Part shown: positions 1 through 10,933 of the stretch, one piece after another
How the letters are laid out: every line of letters begins with the position of its first letter
Numbering within the stretch: the stretch's first letter is position 1
From: Fragilariopsis cylindrus CCMP1102
Taxonomy: Eukaryota; Bacillariophyta; Bacillariophyceae; Bacillariales; Bacillariaceae
Assembly: GCA_900095095.1 (NCBI GenBank)
Contig: FMBT01000374.1
Coordinates: 124,001-188,000 of the forward strand
DNA length: 64,000 nucleotides
Reading direction: 5' to 3'
Notes under the pieces: model-generated
Seen by the model: only the letters and a program-made list of their open reading frames with translations
What the model was told of the DNA's origin: nothing
Databases searched by the model: none
Made by a program: the position numbers and the translations under genes

Positions 1-1713
1 AGGGGATTGGGGGGAGGTTGAATCCATTGTTGATAATGGGGGCACATAATACCAGATGTAGGAAATATATGTCGAGAAGAAGAAGAAAATAGATACAGAC
101 TTACCATCTTTACCATCGTTATCATCATCACCATCAACAACAACGACATCCTCAGTCTCAATATCAAGACCGTCTTCAATGTCATTATCATGCCGGAGTG
201 GTGGAAATGCATCCCGTATAGATTGTGAATCATTCCATGATGAAAAAAATATCTTTTTCCCTTTTTCTTCTTGAGATGATGATGATGATGATGAAGGAAC
301 AGTAGTATAGACAATCCGTTCTAATTTATTCAATTTAAAAATGGATTGATTAAAAAATGGTACACGTGTTGATAAGTTATCAATTGCTTGAATAAAAGAA
401 TTTTGTTGTTGTTGTTGTTCTTCTTTATTTTCTTCTTCTCCTCCTACTATTAATCCAATACCAATCGAATTATATGATTTTGGACAAGATACAGCAATAA
501 TAGTATTCCCAGCTGTTGATTCGATACTTTTACTATTAATATCTTTATCATTGTCCTCGTCATCAATGAGTTCAATTTTACATGTTAATAATTTTGTATC
601 CTTCAAAATCTTAAATTTAATTGATGTCATTCGATCATTATTTTCAGTGGGATGGATGTAGTAATATTTCATGATCTCCTTTAGATAAATTTGTTTTTGT
701 TGACTTAATTGTCTCCAATAATTAATAATTACCAGCTTTGCATATATATCATCTGTTTCATGTAATAACGAACGTGGTACCGAATGACGTCCGTATTCAC
801 CCGAACCTTTTATTTTCGATTTTAAGGGTGGGAAGTTTTTATTTAAATAGGTGATGGATTGATCGAATAGTAATAATGAATTTGATTGTGATAATTTTGA
901 TGATGACGATGTCGATGTCGGAAGCGAAGCTGATGCTGATACAAGAAGTGACGCTGCTGCTGCTGCTGTTGCTGGTGGCTTCTTTGCAGACTCTAATGAC
1001 TTTTCTGACTGCTGCTGTACTAATCCTGATTTTTCTTTTGATGATGATGATGATGGCAATGATGGTAATGGTAATGTATCATATGGAAATGTAGTCATTG
1101 TACTGATATCCGAGGCATGTTCGTTGAAAAAATTAATATTTGTCACGATCTGTTGTGCCACATTTTTCAGAATTTCAATCTGTCGATACTTTTTTTGAAT
1201 ATCTTGAATAATTGTTTTATATCTGGAATCCAAAATATGATATTTACAATAGATTGTACATCCTTTAAAATTTTCGGGTATGGTACGACAAATTGTATTC
1301 TTTGTTCGTTCTTCATGCCGACCCTGACAACCACCACGTTTCAATGTCTTCTTTTTTGTTTTTGATTTTGCTTTTGATAATGATGATGATCCTTTTATTG
1401 TTGTTCCTTTCTTTATTGCTGCTGCTGTTGTTCCGCCTCTCCCGACATCAGTTTTCTTGTTCTTGTTCTTCGCACTAGAAGGGTTTGTCGTCGTCGTTGT
1501 TGGAATCGTCTTGTTTGTCTTCTTTTGTTGTTGTTGTTGTGGCGCTTTCGATTTAGATATCGATGCCAATTTCGTATTTGAATTTGAATTTGATTTCAAT
1601 TTAGATATTGATTTAGATAAATTCGTTGTCGTTTCTAGCAATGCCGATGCCGACGAAGACGCCGAAGACGCCGAAGACGACAGTGGTGGTGGTTTCTTCG
1701 GTGATGGTACCAT
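1..1713 (-). CDS. Partial hypothetical protein with Cys/His cluster (5' part)
   Basis: The reverse strand is open from an ATG at 1713 to the window edge (571 codons). A good splice donor (GTAAGT) starts at 104, so exon 1 probably ends at 105 and the gene continues leftwards beyond the window. The N-terminus is low complexity (Ser, Lys, Gln and Thr runs). Residues about 150-185 carry Cys-x12-Cys-x9-Cys-x3-Cys-x2-His, followed by a helical stretch. The spacing recalls WRC or C3HC3H-type zinc-binding modules of chromatin proteins, but the match is by eye and loose. Further on come a poly-Ser stretch, a Gln run and an acidic tail. It is the first gene at the left edge; its upstream region holds a CA microsatellite. 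Coding status is well supported by length and composition; the function is unknown. Confidence 0.7.
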   Translation of the reverse strand, partial: MVPSPKKPPPLSSSASSASSSASALLETTTNLSKSISKLKSNSNSNTKLASISKSKAPQQQQQKKTNKTIPTTTTTNPSSAKNKNKKTDVGRGGTTAAAIKKGTTIKGSSSLSKAKSKTKKKTLKRGGCQGRHEERTKNTICRTIPENFKGCTIYCKYHILDSRYKTIIQDIQKKYRQIEILKNVAQQIVTNINFFNEHASDISTMTTFPYDTLPLPSLPSSSSSKEKSGLVQQQSEKSLESAKKPPATAAAAASLLVSASASLPTSTSSSSKLSQSNSLLLFDQSITYLNKNFPPLKSKIKGSGEYGRHSVPRSLLHETDDIYAKLVIINYWRQLSQQKQIYLKEIMKYYYIHPTENNDRMTSIKFKILKDTKLLTCKIELIDDEDNDKDINSKSIESTAGNTIIAVSCPKSYNSIGIGLIVGGEEENKEEQQQQQNSFIQAIDNLSTRVPFFNQSIFKLNKLERIVYTTVPSSSSSSSQEEKGKKIFFSSWNDSQSIRDAFPPLRHDNDIEDGLDIETEDVVVVDGDDDNDGKDGKSVSIFFFFSTYISYIWYYVPPLSTMDSTSPQSP

Positions 1714-1860
1714 CCTCGATCAAAAACAAATAAGCTAAACCAATGAGGAAGGAGAAGATTAGACTAGATTACTCTTTTTTTTCTTCTTGTTCTTTCTTTC
1801 TCTCTGTTGTGTTTTTGTTATTGCTCTCGTTAGTCGAGGTCCTTGCGACAGTCCTTTTTC

Positions 1861-1870
<10 letters not shown>

Positions 1871-1909
<39 letters not shown>
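1871..1909. repeat. (CA)n microsatellite
   Basis: An uninterrupted CA dinucleotide run of about 39 bases lies upstream of the left-edge gene, directly after a CT-rich tract. Confidence 0.95.
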
Positions 1910-1911
<2 letters not shown>

Positions 1912-2223
1912 TGAGTGCGTATAATTCTTCTGTATTGCTGTTTTTCCGTCATGATTAAGAAAAAGAAATACGCAAGGAGAAGAAGTGAGTTGTGAAGTGC
2001 AAGGCATAGAGTCCTAATTATCCATCCTTCCTCTATCGTCTAGCTAACTTACCTTACACGTTTGTAGTCATACATACATATAATATGTGGCTTCTATCGT
2101 TGAAGCCAACTTGTGCTGATAGAGAGCTAGGTTATTCAGAATATGATAAGAATGACAACTGAAAAATGATATATGAAAAAAATCATAAACGGGCACGTCA
2201 TCCTAACAAACAACGAAAGTAAT

Positions 2224-2326
2224 TTAACGTCCGTCCTTCGATCAAACTATTTTATGGATTTTAAAACAAATAAGTTCAATGTTAACGTCCGTCCTTCGAT
2301 CTAACTATTTTATGATTTTAAAACAC
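2224..2326 (+). repeat. Tandem direct repeat, period about 58 bp
   Basis: Two copies beginning TTAACGTCCGTCCTTCGATC occur at 2224 and 2282. They share about 43 bases with one substitution and one single-base gap and are joined by a short unlike spacer. No gene overlaps them. Confidence 0.85.
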
Positions 2327-3590
2327 AATATGTTTTAAGCGTTTTAAAGACTAAATAATGTCTCCAATGGAAAGGTCCAGTCTAGAACGTACTTCGACGG
2401 ACGACGGACTATTTCCGTTCGCTCCGTTGAGGGTAAAAAAGCAAAATAGAATACTGTACTACTACTTCGAAGTAAGTTACCAAGTTACCGGTAGTAGAAT
2501 TGAAAACAAATCAAATCATTTAGATTATTCTATTTACATGATTATTTCAATCCTTCAGCTTATATATGATACTTCGGCACTCTATAAATGGGCTAATTTG
2601 AGCTAGAAACTGCTACCAAATTCGTTTGAATTATGTAACAATAATAACAGTAACGTTACTAGTAGTGTTAACGATAGTAGTAATGATGGTAGTAGTAATT
2701 CTCTTCGTCAGTATTACGTGAAATCGCCGGGAGTCATCTCTTCGCGACAGTTTTTTGCCCCACTGGGTATACCACGCCACCCACACCTCCCCATTCTAGA
2801 TATTAAGCAACGTATGTGTGTATGTGTGTGTGTGAATTGTACGGCACTTGCCAGTGATAGAGAAATCATGCAGATGGGGAAAGAGCCGAATGAGCGAGTC
2901 GAGTCGTCTTAATATTTGAAAATTCTCGTATCCCTCTCCCTGCTTGACTTCGATCGTCGAATTTTTCAGTTGTACATTTTTTTTCGCGATTTGCTAGGTA
3001 TTTATTAGTTTTGTATATTGGGATTGATCTTGTACTGTAGATAGTTTGGAGATTAACCATAAGGGCAAAATAATGCTTGAATTGGCTGAGATTGGGTAGA
3101 ATCCATCCACACGGAATGGGCAGATCTTGTTCTACTCCGTCGTTTCATTCAGCTGTCTATATGTCATCTAACTTTTGCAAGATGGAATCGATACTGTATG
3201 CGCGTATGCTATGATAGTTTGTAAGTAATAAACCATGAGCGCAAAAAAGAAGGCTGGGATTGGATGGGATACAAACGGAAAGGGAGACCTGTATCTACTC
3301 CCAGGATCCATATATCTGTTTATTATATATGCTCTGGTACGCTTTCTTAGATAAATAGATTGGGCCTCCATGCGCAAAAGAAACCGGGATCGGATAGAGA
3401 ACCATCACGGAGAGGGAGTTTTTGTACTGCGTTGCTTATCGTGGTAATCATAACTGCATACAGTAGTCGTCGTATATCTGAAATATGACCCTAAAACCGT
3501 GCTTTTAGCTTCAATAAGAGCAGCATAATTAGGAAAAAACATAGGTTCGCTATCCCTAAACGTTACTTGGGATGGATAACCACTCGGAAC

Positions 3591-3795
3591 CACAACATAA
3601 AAGTCGATCTGTACTGGTTCGGAAATTGTGGGAACTGTTTATGTCTATGCGTCCAAGGTCGTAGTCGCGATACGGACGGTGATACAAGTAGAACCACAAC
3701 ATGAAAACCGATCTGTACTATTGTTGGAGCTATGTATGTCTATTCAGTCCCGAGGTCGTAGTCGCGAAACGGACTGTAATTTGAGAACTGAGCCT
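3591..3795 (+). repeat. Imperfect tandem repeat, period about 102 bp
   Basis: CCACAACATAAAAGTCGATC at 3591 is matched at 3693 (CCACAACATGAAAACCGATC). The later segment GGTCGTAGTCGCGA is also present in both copies. The two units are clearly related but diverged. Confidence 0.75.
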
Positions 3796-4409
3796 CTCAG
3801 AGTCTAGCTAGGGGCATAATGAGCTTGGAAAGGGAATACTATTGAACAGCGTCATATTAGTCGCGTACCAGTAGTCATCGTCTCACTCAAATAATATTAC
3901 TCTTAGCTATTATGTAATAATATAGCCTGTTAATTAGGTAAGAATGAAAGAACATGAGTTCTCCCTGTTCTTTCCGACTAATGGGATTGGATAGGAACCA
4001 CACAAAAAGGTACTTACAAGTATGTTCGAAATCCACGATTGATCGCTTTATTTATTATTATTTTAGCTGTTATTACACGTCGTGGTATTAAGAGGGGAAG
4101 CGCAACGATAGGGTTCGCTATCACGAAAATGAATATCAATCGATACCAATCAAAAACCGCATACATGTAAATCATTGCGCCACGAAGAGCTATCGAGTGA
4201 CACACAAGTTCCAATTTAATATTATTACGAGTAAAGGAGTGATACAGTTCACTGCACGACGGAGTCCTGTAGAGATAGTGGACCCTTTTTTCATCACACT
4301 AGATAACACTATAGGAGGAAATAAATATCGGAAACCAAACTCATCTCACAAAATCTCAAGCACTACACTGCACAATGAGATAGGTTGATTATATTAACAC
4401 CAACACAAA

Positions 4410-4976
4410 ATGAGTTCTACAACAGGAAACGAAAGATGGACGACGTTAGAGTTGGATTTGAACAATGGATGCCCATCGCACACTTTAAAAACACCCCTAC
4501 GAAGACCATCTACCAATGACTTGATGAGCACCCAATTCGATAGCAGCATAAATAGCGGTATGAGTGGCATTACGTGTAACAGCTTCGGTATTAGTATCGT
4601 ACAGCAACAACCGTCACCATCGATGAGTAAGAATAACTTGTTACGATACAGAAACATGGTGGAAAGTTTTGGTAGTAGTACTACCAATCAAAGCAATTCC
4701 ATTTGGATATCATCACCAACTTTATCATCATTGAACAGCAGCAGCAACAACAACAGCAAGAAGAAGAAGATGAAGAAGGCGAAGTCTGCATCATCTTCGG
4801 CATCATCACGTTTAGCAGATAATCAAAGACGATGGTTGGCAACATCAGCAAATGAAAAGGCACTCGATCGACCAATTGGTATGATAAAACGAAATTCAAG
4901 TGTAATTTTTTTCCCTGTTGGATCACCTGTGTCGACGTTAAAACAAGAAGAAGTGACTAACGTCATCATCATTTAA
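4410..4976 (+). CDS. Hypothetical protein, 188 aa, Ser/Lys-rich
   Basis: Intronless frame from the ATG at 4410. The N-terminus (MSSTTGNERWTTLELDLNN) and the C-terminal 50 residues (WLATSANEKALDRPIG and following) look like ordered, non-repetitive protein. The middle is a Ser/Asn then Lys-rich linker of basic, nuclear-localisation-like character (residues about 110-130). No signal peptide or membrane segment is seen. I do not recognise a family. Internal ACA/TCA-rich codon usage matches neighbouring genes. An overlapping antisense frame is a shadow of the Ser/Asn runs. Confidence 0.6.
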   Translation: MSSTTGNERWTTLELDLNNGCPSHTLKTPLRRPSTNDLMSTQFDSSINSGMSGITCNSFGISIVQQQPSPSMSKNNLLRYRNMVESFGSSTTNQSNSIWISSPTLSSLNSSSNNNSKKKKMKKAKSASSSASSRLADNQRRWLATSANEKALDRPIGMIKRNSSVIFFPVGSPVSTLKQEEVTNVIII

Positions 4977-6612
4977 GATTGCAGCTTAGTGTAGCTTATA
5001 ATAAATATAGAATTCATGGCTGTAATCGATCTTTCTTGAACTAGAATCAATATTAATATCTCTTCGATTTTACTACTATCTACTAGACCAGACTAGACTA
5101 GGTACATAGAGATCTTACTATTAGGCTACTAAATAAAAGAACCTATTTAGGATGGCCATATAGACGGAGGATTCTACATGTCAGGAGTATTAGTACTATG
5201 GGGTCCCCTATTGTAGCAGTAACTGCAGTGTACCGTACAAGTCTACTACAAAGCTAGTAGTCTGATGATCTGTTGTCAAGATTTTGCAAAACGAGAAGTA
5301 CCAAGCTAGTACTGGAGAACTGAATCTTATCAACATTTTTCTGTTTCCTCTTTCTTTATTCAGCAGCCAGCTTGCAATCTTTGGTTGGTGATGTTTTTAA
5401 TCCCCAACGAACAGTCACATCATTCTATTATTACAGTACGTTGGACCACTTGCATAAAGTTGTATCGCCTAAGCGTTTTGTGCTAATTTCAAAGAAGTAC
5501 TAAGTTAGTGCATATTTTTATTGAAGTATTACATTATTATTCGTTGCTATTCAGCTACCAGCTTGAGTGCTTCGCTTGAAGATATTGTTGAATCCCCAAA
5601 GGAACAATTATTATTACAGTAGGGCCACTTGCATACTGTACACTGCATCGCCTGAGCATTTTACATATTATTATTATTATTATTATTACTATTACTATTA
5701 CAGTATTCAAGTAACGTTAAGTAAACTATTTTAATAGAAATCAGTAATATTATTATCTTTCGAACCTTACTCTTCTAGCAGCATCTTTTTCGGAGGTTCG
5801 CACGGTAGAAGGGTTTTAATCCCCAGACGAACCATTGTTACACCATTCTTACTGGATCACACTTTGTAACGCCTCCTTCGTTTATCTTCGCAGGCACGAA
5901 GATGTTTGCTATGAACAGAAGAGGTTTTTTAATTTGGGGGTCATAAAAAGAGGGGATTAAGGACTGTGTGTCAACCGTCCGCGCGCACGTAAAATCATTA
6001 TTTAAAAATGGAAACCTGGATTTCTCGTTTTCGTATGATTACATCCCTTCCGAGCTTGTGTGAAATAAAGTAAACGGATGTATCTCGACGAAAAAAAACA
6101 AAAATCATAGTGTACTGGTATCTATGAAATATTTTTTTCAAGCATGTCAGCCAGGCACGCACTATAATTGATTTTTCGAATCCAAACGGACATGTAACAG
6201 TACAGAAGTTAGGCTCGTGTAAAGTAGAAGTCGATCACACTTTGTTTGCATTTGTCTGAATAATAAGCCCTTTTCTTTTTTTAGAGCACGACGTGTCAAT
6301 CAATAATTTTCCCTCATTTTTCTTTTATTTTTGCCGCCGATGGCTGAGTAAAACTGTATCATCATCAAGTTAAAAGAAAAATCTGCCATATCTTGGCTTT
6401 TTGTTGCATTCCGATTGCATACTGCTTTCCTATCGCATCCTCCATTCTTCATTACTGTGCATACACATACATACAGAAAAACTTCTTATATATTGAGCAG
6501 AAGAAAAAGAAGGACAGCTTCCAAAAAAGAACAACATACTGCGGTAGGCTAAATCAATCAATCCACGTAAAGTTACAGTTAGCACAGTAACATCAGTAGC
6601 ACAGTAAACAGT
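4977..6612. other. Intergenic region with three diverged repeat copies
   Basis: No gene is seen. Three related segments lie at about 5358-5480, 5548-5655 and 5776-5885. Each has a CAGC..CAGC/AGCTTG lead, a TTTAATCCCC or TTGAATCCCC core and a later CACTT/GCAT..CGCCT stretch. The (TTA)n run at 5667-5700 and the A/T-rich DNA up to the next gene show nothing else. Confidence 0.55.
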
Positions 6613-7103
6613 ATGTCATTTTTAGCAACAATGAGCAGACGACGAAAAAGTAGTAAGAAGTACGGCAATAGCAATAGCAATGGTAATGGCAGCGCCAAAG
6701 ATATTTCATCAGAATCCTGTATCTCAAATATTGTTATTGGTGACACCTATTCAATGCCAACAGAAGCATATTGTTCCATTGATACATCAGCAAATTCTTC
6801 CTTTCTGAATGATGATGATGATGATGATGATGAACACTACTACTCAAACTCAAACCCAGCACTATCGTCTGTGCAGCACCTGCCAGAAGAAAAAGAAGAA
6901 GAAGAAGGACCACAGGAGCAAACATCTTATGATGATATTGTTTTATTTTTAGATCAAGGACAAGAATCTGTTGAAATTATTACTATTGCAACAACAAAGA
7001 ATGATAATAATGGTCAATCATTATTGTCGTCGTCGCAACAAGTTACAAATGTTTCATTTGGTGGTACAACATATTATGATAGTCAACCTGAACAACAAAC
7101 ATT

Positions 7104-7142
<39 letters not shown>

Positions 7143-7413
7143 GAACAACGAGGATGACTTGATGCTTGAACCTAATCAAGTTTGGACTATGAATGATGAC
7201 GTGATTGGTTGTGTTGTTGTTGATTGTGATTATGATTATGACGATGACTATGATCAATTTTCTGATCAACAACAGAAACAACAACACCAGCTCGATGATG
7301 ATGATGATGATGATGATGATAACAGAGATGATGATATTTGTATGATTGACGGTACACGTCATAGTCCTAGTGAAAGTATTGAATATCATATCGAATTAGT
7401 AGCAGCATGCTAA
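6613..7413 (+). CDS. Hypothetical acidic low-complexity protein, 266 aa
   Basis: Single exon from the ATG at 6613 (an in-frame ATG 18 bases on is the alternative). A short basic start (RRRKSSKKYG) is followed by long Asp, Glu, Ser and Gln runs; Asp8, Ser14 and Asp9 homopolymers are visible. Between the runs are conserved-looking blocks (DDIVLFLDQGQESVEI, EPNQVWTMNDDVIGCVVVD), and the end EYHIELVAAC is free of repeats. No domain is recognised. The acidic character with a basic head would suit a nuclear protein, which is inference only. The repeated GAT and TCA/TCG codons make it prone to slippage. Confidence 0.6.
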
Positions 7414-7710
7414 GAGAAGCTACTGTATAGTGAAGGTCTACCTACTGGTACGGGGAAGGCAAAAAAGAAAATAAATTTTAAATTTATTACAGACATAAAC
7501 TTTTATTCTTTTAGTATTTCATTTTTAAATCTAGTTTACAGCTCAAAAAGTTTACTTCCGTTCGTTTACTGTACTTGATATGGATCCCACCAAAAATAAA
7601 TCATTTAAGTACAGTATTGATCGATAAGATTATGATCTTGAAAGATAACACTTTGTTTCCCCCGCAGAAAAACCCGCAGCAGTCTTTGTTTATTGTTTGT
7701 TAAGATATTT

Positions 7711-10700
7711 TTAGAGTGATAAGCTACAACTACTACCAAAATTAGCAGTAATAGCAGCAGCTTTGCTGCTACTGCTATCATTATTATTAGTTGATGCCAA
7801 ATATTTCTTCAATGATGATACACCATCGCCATCATCACCATCTTCATCACTACCCCGATTGGTTGTACTTGCAGTTCCGCCGATATTATTTTTAAAAGAA
7901 CTAAAAGAAAAATTGGAGAATGATGTTGATCCTCCTACTGATAATCTGCTTATTGACATAGTTGTTGCACCATCAGACAATAAACGTCCGTTGTTCCAAG
8001 AAGTTGTCGTTATATTACTTGATGAATAATCATTATCCATTCCATAGATTCATCAATGGCATCATCATATTCTTCTTCATCATCTTCATCTTCTTCACCA
8101 TCTTCACCATCATCGTCGTCATTGTCATCGTCATCATAACTCAAAAATGCTCCTCCTACTTTACCACTACTACTGCCACCACCTATTAAATCACAAGTTC
8201 TACTGCTAAAGTTAGTTGCGGCGGTATTGCTGGCACTAGCACCACCATCACAATTACTAGTACCCATTGACTTAAATGATTCATTCATTAATGAAAGCAA
8301 CGATCCATTCATTATTGATATTGATTGTTGTTCTAAGTCAATATCATCACCGTCATCACCATTTTCATAGTTATCGCTTTCAATATCATCTTGATCGATT
8401 TTATCATCCTTCTTACTATTGTCATTGTCAAAGTGCGCAGCAGTATTATTTTTGTGCGCATTATTATTCTGCTCAGGATCTTGAAGAACCATTGAATTAT
8501 TAAATTGAATATTGTTCATAATCCTGTCATCGCTACTATTAATTCCAATATTACTATTGTTATTGTTATTATTAGCAGTTGTAGTACCATGATCATCCGA
8601 TGATCGAAGAGACGATCGACCATGACGACTGATGCTGCTACGACGACTGATTTGTTTTTTCATTGATGAATGAGATGATAGTAATGAAATTATTTCATGT
8701 AATTTTATAATGATAGATTCAAATGATGGTCGATTTTTATAGTCTTCATCCCAGCATGATTCAATTAAATTGCGTAATATAACACCTATCATCTCGGTCT
8801 TTGTACCAGTATTAGTACCAGTACCACCAGTATTACTATTACTATTACAATCACCATCATAATCATTAATTAATTCATTTGTTATAACATTAATATTTGG
8901 ACGATGATTATAATCACAAACAGCTTCTTCAAATTTCATTGGATTTGTATCGTATTGATGATCAAAATCTTCAAGACTAACTAATTCCCATAATACAATA
9001 GCAAATCCAAATACATCACTACCGTATGTAGCAAAGCAACCAACATCATTATTATCATTATTGTTTCGTGGTCGTTTTGAGTTTGTTATTGATGTTGGTC
9101 CACCACCATCAGTAGTAGTAGTTGTTCGTCGTAACCATTTTCCACCCATTGTTTCTGGTGCCATATATCGTAAACTACCAGATTTACCATGTACAACACC
9201 ATCCAGTCTAGTATTACCGCTGCTGCTGCCACACCCGGTAGTACTACCAAATCGATTAGATGATGGTACTTCTCTTGCTAAACCAAAGTCAAATAATCTC
9301 CATGTTAATTTATTTTCGATGACACCATCACTGTTGGTATCGCTACTACTATCACTAGGTCTTGATGATAATCCAACCTAAATATGAGAATATGAGAATT
9401 GAAGATAGAAAATAGGATAGAGAGAGAGAGAGAGAGAAAGACAACGAGTGAGCGAGATAGAACGAAACGAACGGGAAAGGCAGACCTGATCGATCGATCC
9501 CAATGGAAAGGAAAAAAAATGAACAAGAAAGCAAGTAGTGCAGTGCAGTGCGGTACACGTCCGTAGTACTTCCAGTAGATAAAGAAACTTTTGGTTGGTT
9601 GGTTACTTACATTATGTGGTTTTAAATCACGAAATATGATATGATTGTTATGTAAATGTATCATTCCTGTTGCAATTTGTAATGCAATATCTAATCGTTC
9701 CTGTAGTAATGGAATATTATTGTTTCTTCTTGTTCTTGTATTTGTATAGCTGTTACTTCTACTATTTTGACTAAGAGCTGATATAGCCGAGGATGTTCTT
9801 TGTGGTGCTACACGTTGGTATTGGTCTTGATTTTGAGGCTGTTGTTGCTGTTGATTTTGTTTTTGTTGGGATCCTAAAAATGATGATAATGATGCAGCAT
9901 AATCTTGTTGTTGCTGTGATGAATGCGAATGCGAATGTTGTGCTGTTGTTGTTAGTGTGAGTGAACTTCTTCTTCTTTTATATTGTGTTTTTTGAATTTG
10001 TTTACTATGATACCAATGACTAATTTTTTCATTTAATACACCACCCGTTAATGCTTCCATAATTAAAAAATAACCTAAATCATCTTCACCATTATTTTGA
10101 AATGCATTTTCTATATCACTATCTTTTGGTTTCCCATACAATCGAACAATATTTGGATGTTGTGATAAATTACTGAGCAGAAATGATTCATGTATTAAAT
10201 CAGCAGCCGCTGATATAAAACCACGTACATTCGTATGATGGACTGTTTTATTACTTAATGATTTACAGGCATAATATTTCATTGGATCTAACGTACTATA
10301 GTCCTCACTGCATGTACTGGCACCACTACCACTAGCGTATGACATTAAATTACTGTAACTCATCATACTACCGGATAAAGAATAATCATCAGTAGCACTA
10401 GTCCTATTATCATTATTATTCATCAGTTCTTCTTCTTTTTGTTGTTGTTTTCTTCTTAATTTTGGACATGTTACTAAACAAACAGATGCAAAACTACCCA
10501 TCCCTAACATATCTTCCACAAATATATCATCCCATGATAATTGAGTATTATTTGTATTCTTCTCTTCTTCTTCTTTTTGAATTCTTTTTAGTGTTGTTAA
10601 TTGACTAGATCGTTGAATATCATTCAAACGTTTCTTTGCTGCTTGTCCCGCTAATTTTGCGACTTGTTTGCGTAAATTTGTACCAAAATGATCGGCTGCA

Positions 10701-10933
10701 GCTGCTTCAGCTGCAGCTGCTTTAGCTTTATTAGCTTCTTCTGCTTCAGCTATTGATATTCTTCTTGTTCCTTCGTCATCGTTCTTGTTACTATTGTTGT
10801 TAATCATCATCCTTTTCCTCCTTTTGTTATTGTTATTGCTATTATTGCTATTGTACGTATAATGTTGTTGTAACTCAATTTGTTCGTTATTATCTTTTGG
10901 TGCCATATCGATCACTAACTTACGAATGCACAC
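7711..10933 (-). CDS. Protein kinase, two exons, 3' frame break
   Basis: Exon 1 runs 10933-9611 (an ATG at 10906 is an alternative start), intron 9610-9378 (233 bp, GTAAGT...TTAG), exon 2 from 9377. Kinase landmarks in order: glycine loop LGMGSFASV (about residue 140), ATP-binding lysine in YYACKS (about 219), catalytic IIFRDLKPHN (about 430, just before the intron), DFG in LFDFGLAREV (about 470), activation-segment end LRYMAPE (about 513), and the C-lobe to about 670. A Gln/Ser-rich insert of roughly 90 residues precedes the catalytic loop. HRD reads FRD, which I associate with stramenopile TKL-like kinases. The long acidic tail runs into a stop at 8010, but the next frame continues with coding character to 7711; the break is at 8036-8045 (ATGGAATGGA on this strand). 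Ser/Thr activity is inferred. Confidence 0.85.
9378..9610 (-). other. Intron of the kinase gene
   Basis: GTAAGT donor at 9610 and TTAG acceptor ending at 9378. Splicing joins KPHN to VGLSS in phase 0 and restores the region between the catalytic loop and DFG. The intron contains a GA/CT microsatellite (9419-9436). Confidence 0.85.

Larger units (their letters stand above)
1714..4409. other. Intergenic region with degenerate direct repeats
   Basis: No convincing gene is seen in this 2.7 kb. It contains a CA microsatellite (1871-1909), a tandem pair at 2224/2282, a pair at 3591/3693, and several diverged copies of a motif like GGGATTGGAT..GGAACCA..CACGGAAAGGGAG near 3090, 3256, 3390 and 3980. 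The short open frames here lack coding character. Confidence 0.6.

Noticed and set aside
5776-5830. Possible tRNA-like GGTTCG...CGAACC
   Set aside because: Only one stem is visible, with no anticodon or acceptor stem; kept as a repeat observation.
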